From the NCBI GenBank assembly GCA_022385805.1, contig MU277791.1, positions 20,807 through 49,338 of the forward strand: DNA of 28,532 nt, written 5' to 3'. The position numbers were made by a program, and so were the translations under genes. Positions within the stretch are counted from its first letter, which is position 1; each line of letters starts with the position of its first letter. Below, piece after piece: positions 27,187-28,532 of the stretch. The notes beneath the pieces were generated by a model. It did not search any database and was not told the DNA's origin. It saw nothing but the letters and a program-made list of their open reading frames with translations. Source of the stretch: Pilatotrama ljubarskyi (taxonomy: Eukaryota > Basidiomycota > Agaricomycetes > Polyporales > Polyporaceae).

Positions 27187-28480
27187 ATGTCTAATTTGGC
27201 TTGGAACGTCTGGGGTGCCGTCGCGGGTGTCATCGGGATCCTCATGGTGTTCCCGGTCCTCTTCACTTGGTTCCTTTCCCGGACGCCGTCTGCAAAGCTA
27301 CCCCCTCTGCTCGATCTGATGAAAGAGACGCAAGATCTCCTTGACGTTGCCCTCTGATAAGGCTATATCACTGACGGGGACGAATGCTACCAATACAACC
27401 TCAACATCTACTCGTGAGTGTCTCCCTCAACTGCCTCCGTCGTGTGGCGTCAAACGTCTCATACCGTGTATGCCTCTGCTATCCTTTCTCGATGCACCAA
27501 AGAGCAACCATACAAGTTGACGAGGTGCGCATGAAGGTGTACGCCGCGAAGACGCTGCTAGAAAACATCGCAAATTGGTGGCATGGGCTATCCGGCAGGA
27601 TCAATGCCCTTCAGGAGGAGCTGAGCGGCATCAGGGTGAAGCTCATCGTGAGTCGCTTACGAACGTAGACTCGACTGTGTAGAATTTCACGCCACCTCGC
27701 ATTCGCATAGGAAAAGCACTCCAGGGAACGGAAGAAGCGAGCGTCTCAAGCCAACTTCTCATCCTTCTCGTCGGACAGCAAAGGTCTGTTCTCCTGTATA
27801 TGTCTCCGTGACCCGTAACTCATAGGCGATATACAGGACTGGGGCAAACTATCCTTGCTCGCACCGGCCTGGGGCCGAGCGCCCAATATTCATTGCACCT
27901 CGACCATTATGCACCCGTCACCCACTTAAAGCAGGACGTACCTCAACCCGATTCAAACCCTCCTGCAGAGCCCGCCACAATGCAAAGGATGTCTGTGTGC
28001 ACAGTAAGCAGCCTCGGTGGGCCACTCGTGCCCGTAGAAGATCTTGCCGGCCGGCCGGCGTGTCCCCTGGGCGTGAATCCTGCGGCAACCACTCGTCCCA
28101 CCCATCACCTCATCGCCGACCCCGACCTGCAAGGCCTACTTTCCCTCGCGTTGGCTCATCCTATCCTTCCGACCGGTGGCGGCAAACGTCAGCGAGCCGC
28201 CAGGCACGACCTCCTCCTGCGGTTTGGGAGGCAACTGTGGGGAGGCGACCATCTTTCTGTTGCAGGACACGACGCGCCGACGTACCACAAACGGCATCCA
28301 AAACGCGCCCGCATCAAGGCTTTCTCGCGTCTCATGCGGGGTGCGTATGCCTCCAGCAAGGACTCTCCATTTGGCACGCCTTCTGAGATCGCTTGCCGTC
28401 ACTGCCCTGATGGAGACTCGCGGATGGACTCGCGCTGCTCGCACACAGACTGCGATGGTGACGGGTGGGAGGACGTCTGA
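27187..28480 (+). pseudogene. M5: membrane-protein copy with two adjacent stop codons in exon 1
   Basis: The exons by paralogy are 27187-27413, 27503-27647, 27711-27783 and 27837-28480. Exon 1 begins MSNLAWNVWG with a hydrophobic segment and continues to ETQDLLDVAL. The next two codons are TGA TAA (27355-27360), where M4 has Arg-Glu. Translation would stop after 56 residues, leaving just the anchor and first helix. The remainder of exon 1 (GYITDGDE) and exons 2-4 stay open: exon 2 ends IRVKLI, exon 3 begins EKHSRERKKR, and exon 4 ends HHLIADPDLQGLLSLALAHP, RAARHDLLLRFGRQLWGG and DCDGDGWEDV. The decay is therefore recent, or the short anchor peptide is still made. Exon 1 (227 nt) and exon 2 (145 nt) lengths match M2 and M4. 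Confidence 0.82.
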
Positions 28481-28532
28481 GAGATCCGCGCACCCTTGTT
28501 CTATCCCCATCCTGCCTCTCCTAGCCCTATGC

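Noticed and set aside
1..28532. CRISPR array, tRNA or rRNA genes
   Set aside because: No regularly spaced repeats, cloverleaf-like sequences or rRNA-like stretches were seen on either strand.

Overview
The window reads as nuclear DNA of an agaricomycete (mushroom-forming basidiomycete), probably a polypore. Genes are GC-rich and split by many introns of about 46-66 nt. The recognisable families are a Plavaka-type DNA transposon with its usual partner gene, a Tad1/I-like LINE, and basidiomycete kinase-like proteins carrying the 'LRPRYSPxWKPSW' signature. The taxonomic guess is inference. No tRNA, rRNA, CRISPR array or bacterial feature was seen.

The backbone is a tandem array of a divergently transcribed gene pair. 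Each unit has a 372-aa protein kinase on the minus strand (K) and, about 420-500 bp away on the plus strand, a four-exon gene (M). M encodes a short membrane-anchored, helix-rich protein with a basic C-terminal domain and an acidic tail. Five M copies are visible (M1-M5), with three complete kinases (K3-K5): M1 3354-4205; M2 5033-14390 (split); K3 16359-17677 with M3 18166-19370; K4 20571-21904 with M4 22404-23674; K5 25434-26764 with M5 27187-28480. All three kinases have exactly the same exon lengths (255/270/38/313/243 nt). M exon 2 is 145 nt in every copy where it is whole. A motif with two ACGTG cores (consensus about CAACGTGGxGxxAAxACGTGGT) recurs just upstream of each kinase start, and it is also present upstream of M2, which has lost its kinase.

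Three of the five M copies are broken in three different ways. M1 is cut in exon 2 by an antisense LINE (1-~3350). M2 is cut in exon 3 by an 8.07-kb Plavaka-type transposon (5547-13619). M5 has two adjacent stop codons in exon 1. Only M3 and M4 read through, whereas every kinase present is intact.

Layout: 1-~3350, LINE, minus strand, with complete ORF1 and the endonuclease part of ORF2; 3354-4205, rest of M1; 4206-5032, spacer and promoter of M2 with no kinase; 5033-5546, 5' part of M2; 5547-13619, transposon carrying a DUF6698-like gene (minus) and an 11-exon, 1,329-aa transposase (plus); 13620-14390, 3' part of M2; 14391-28532, three K/M units separated by 1.2-2.0 kb spacers that share decayed homology.

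A working idea, which is inference only: K and M form a co-regulated kinase/membrane-effector pair in a rapidly turning-over, birth-and-death locus, such as allorecognition, programmed cell death or selfish toxin-antidote loci.
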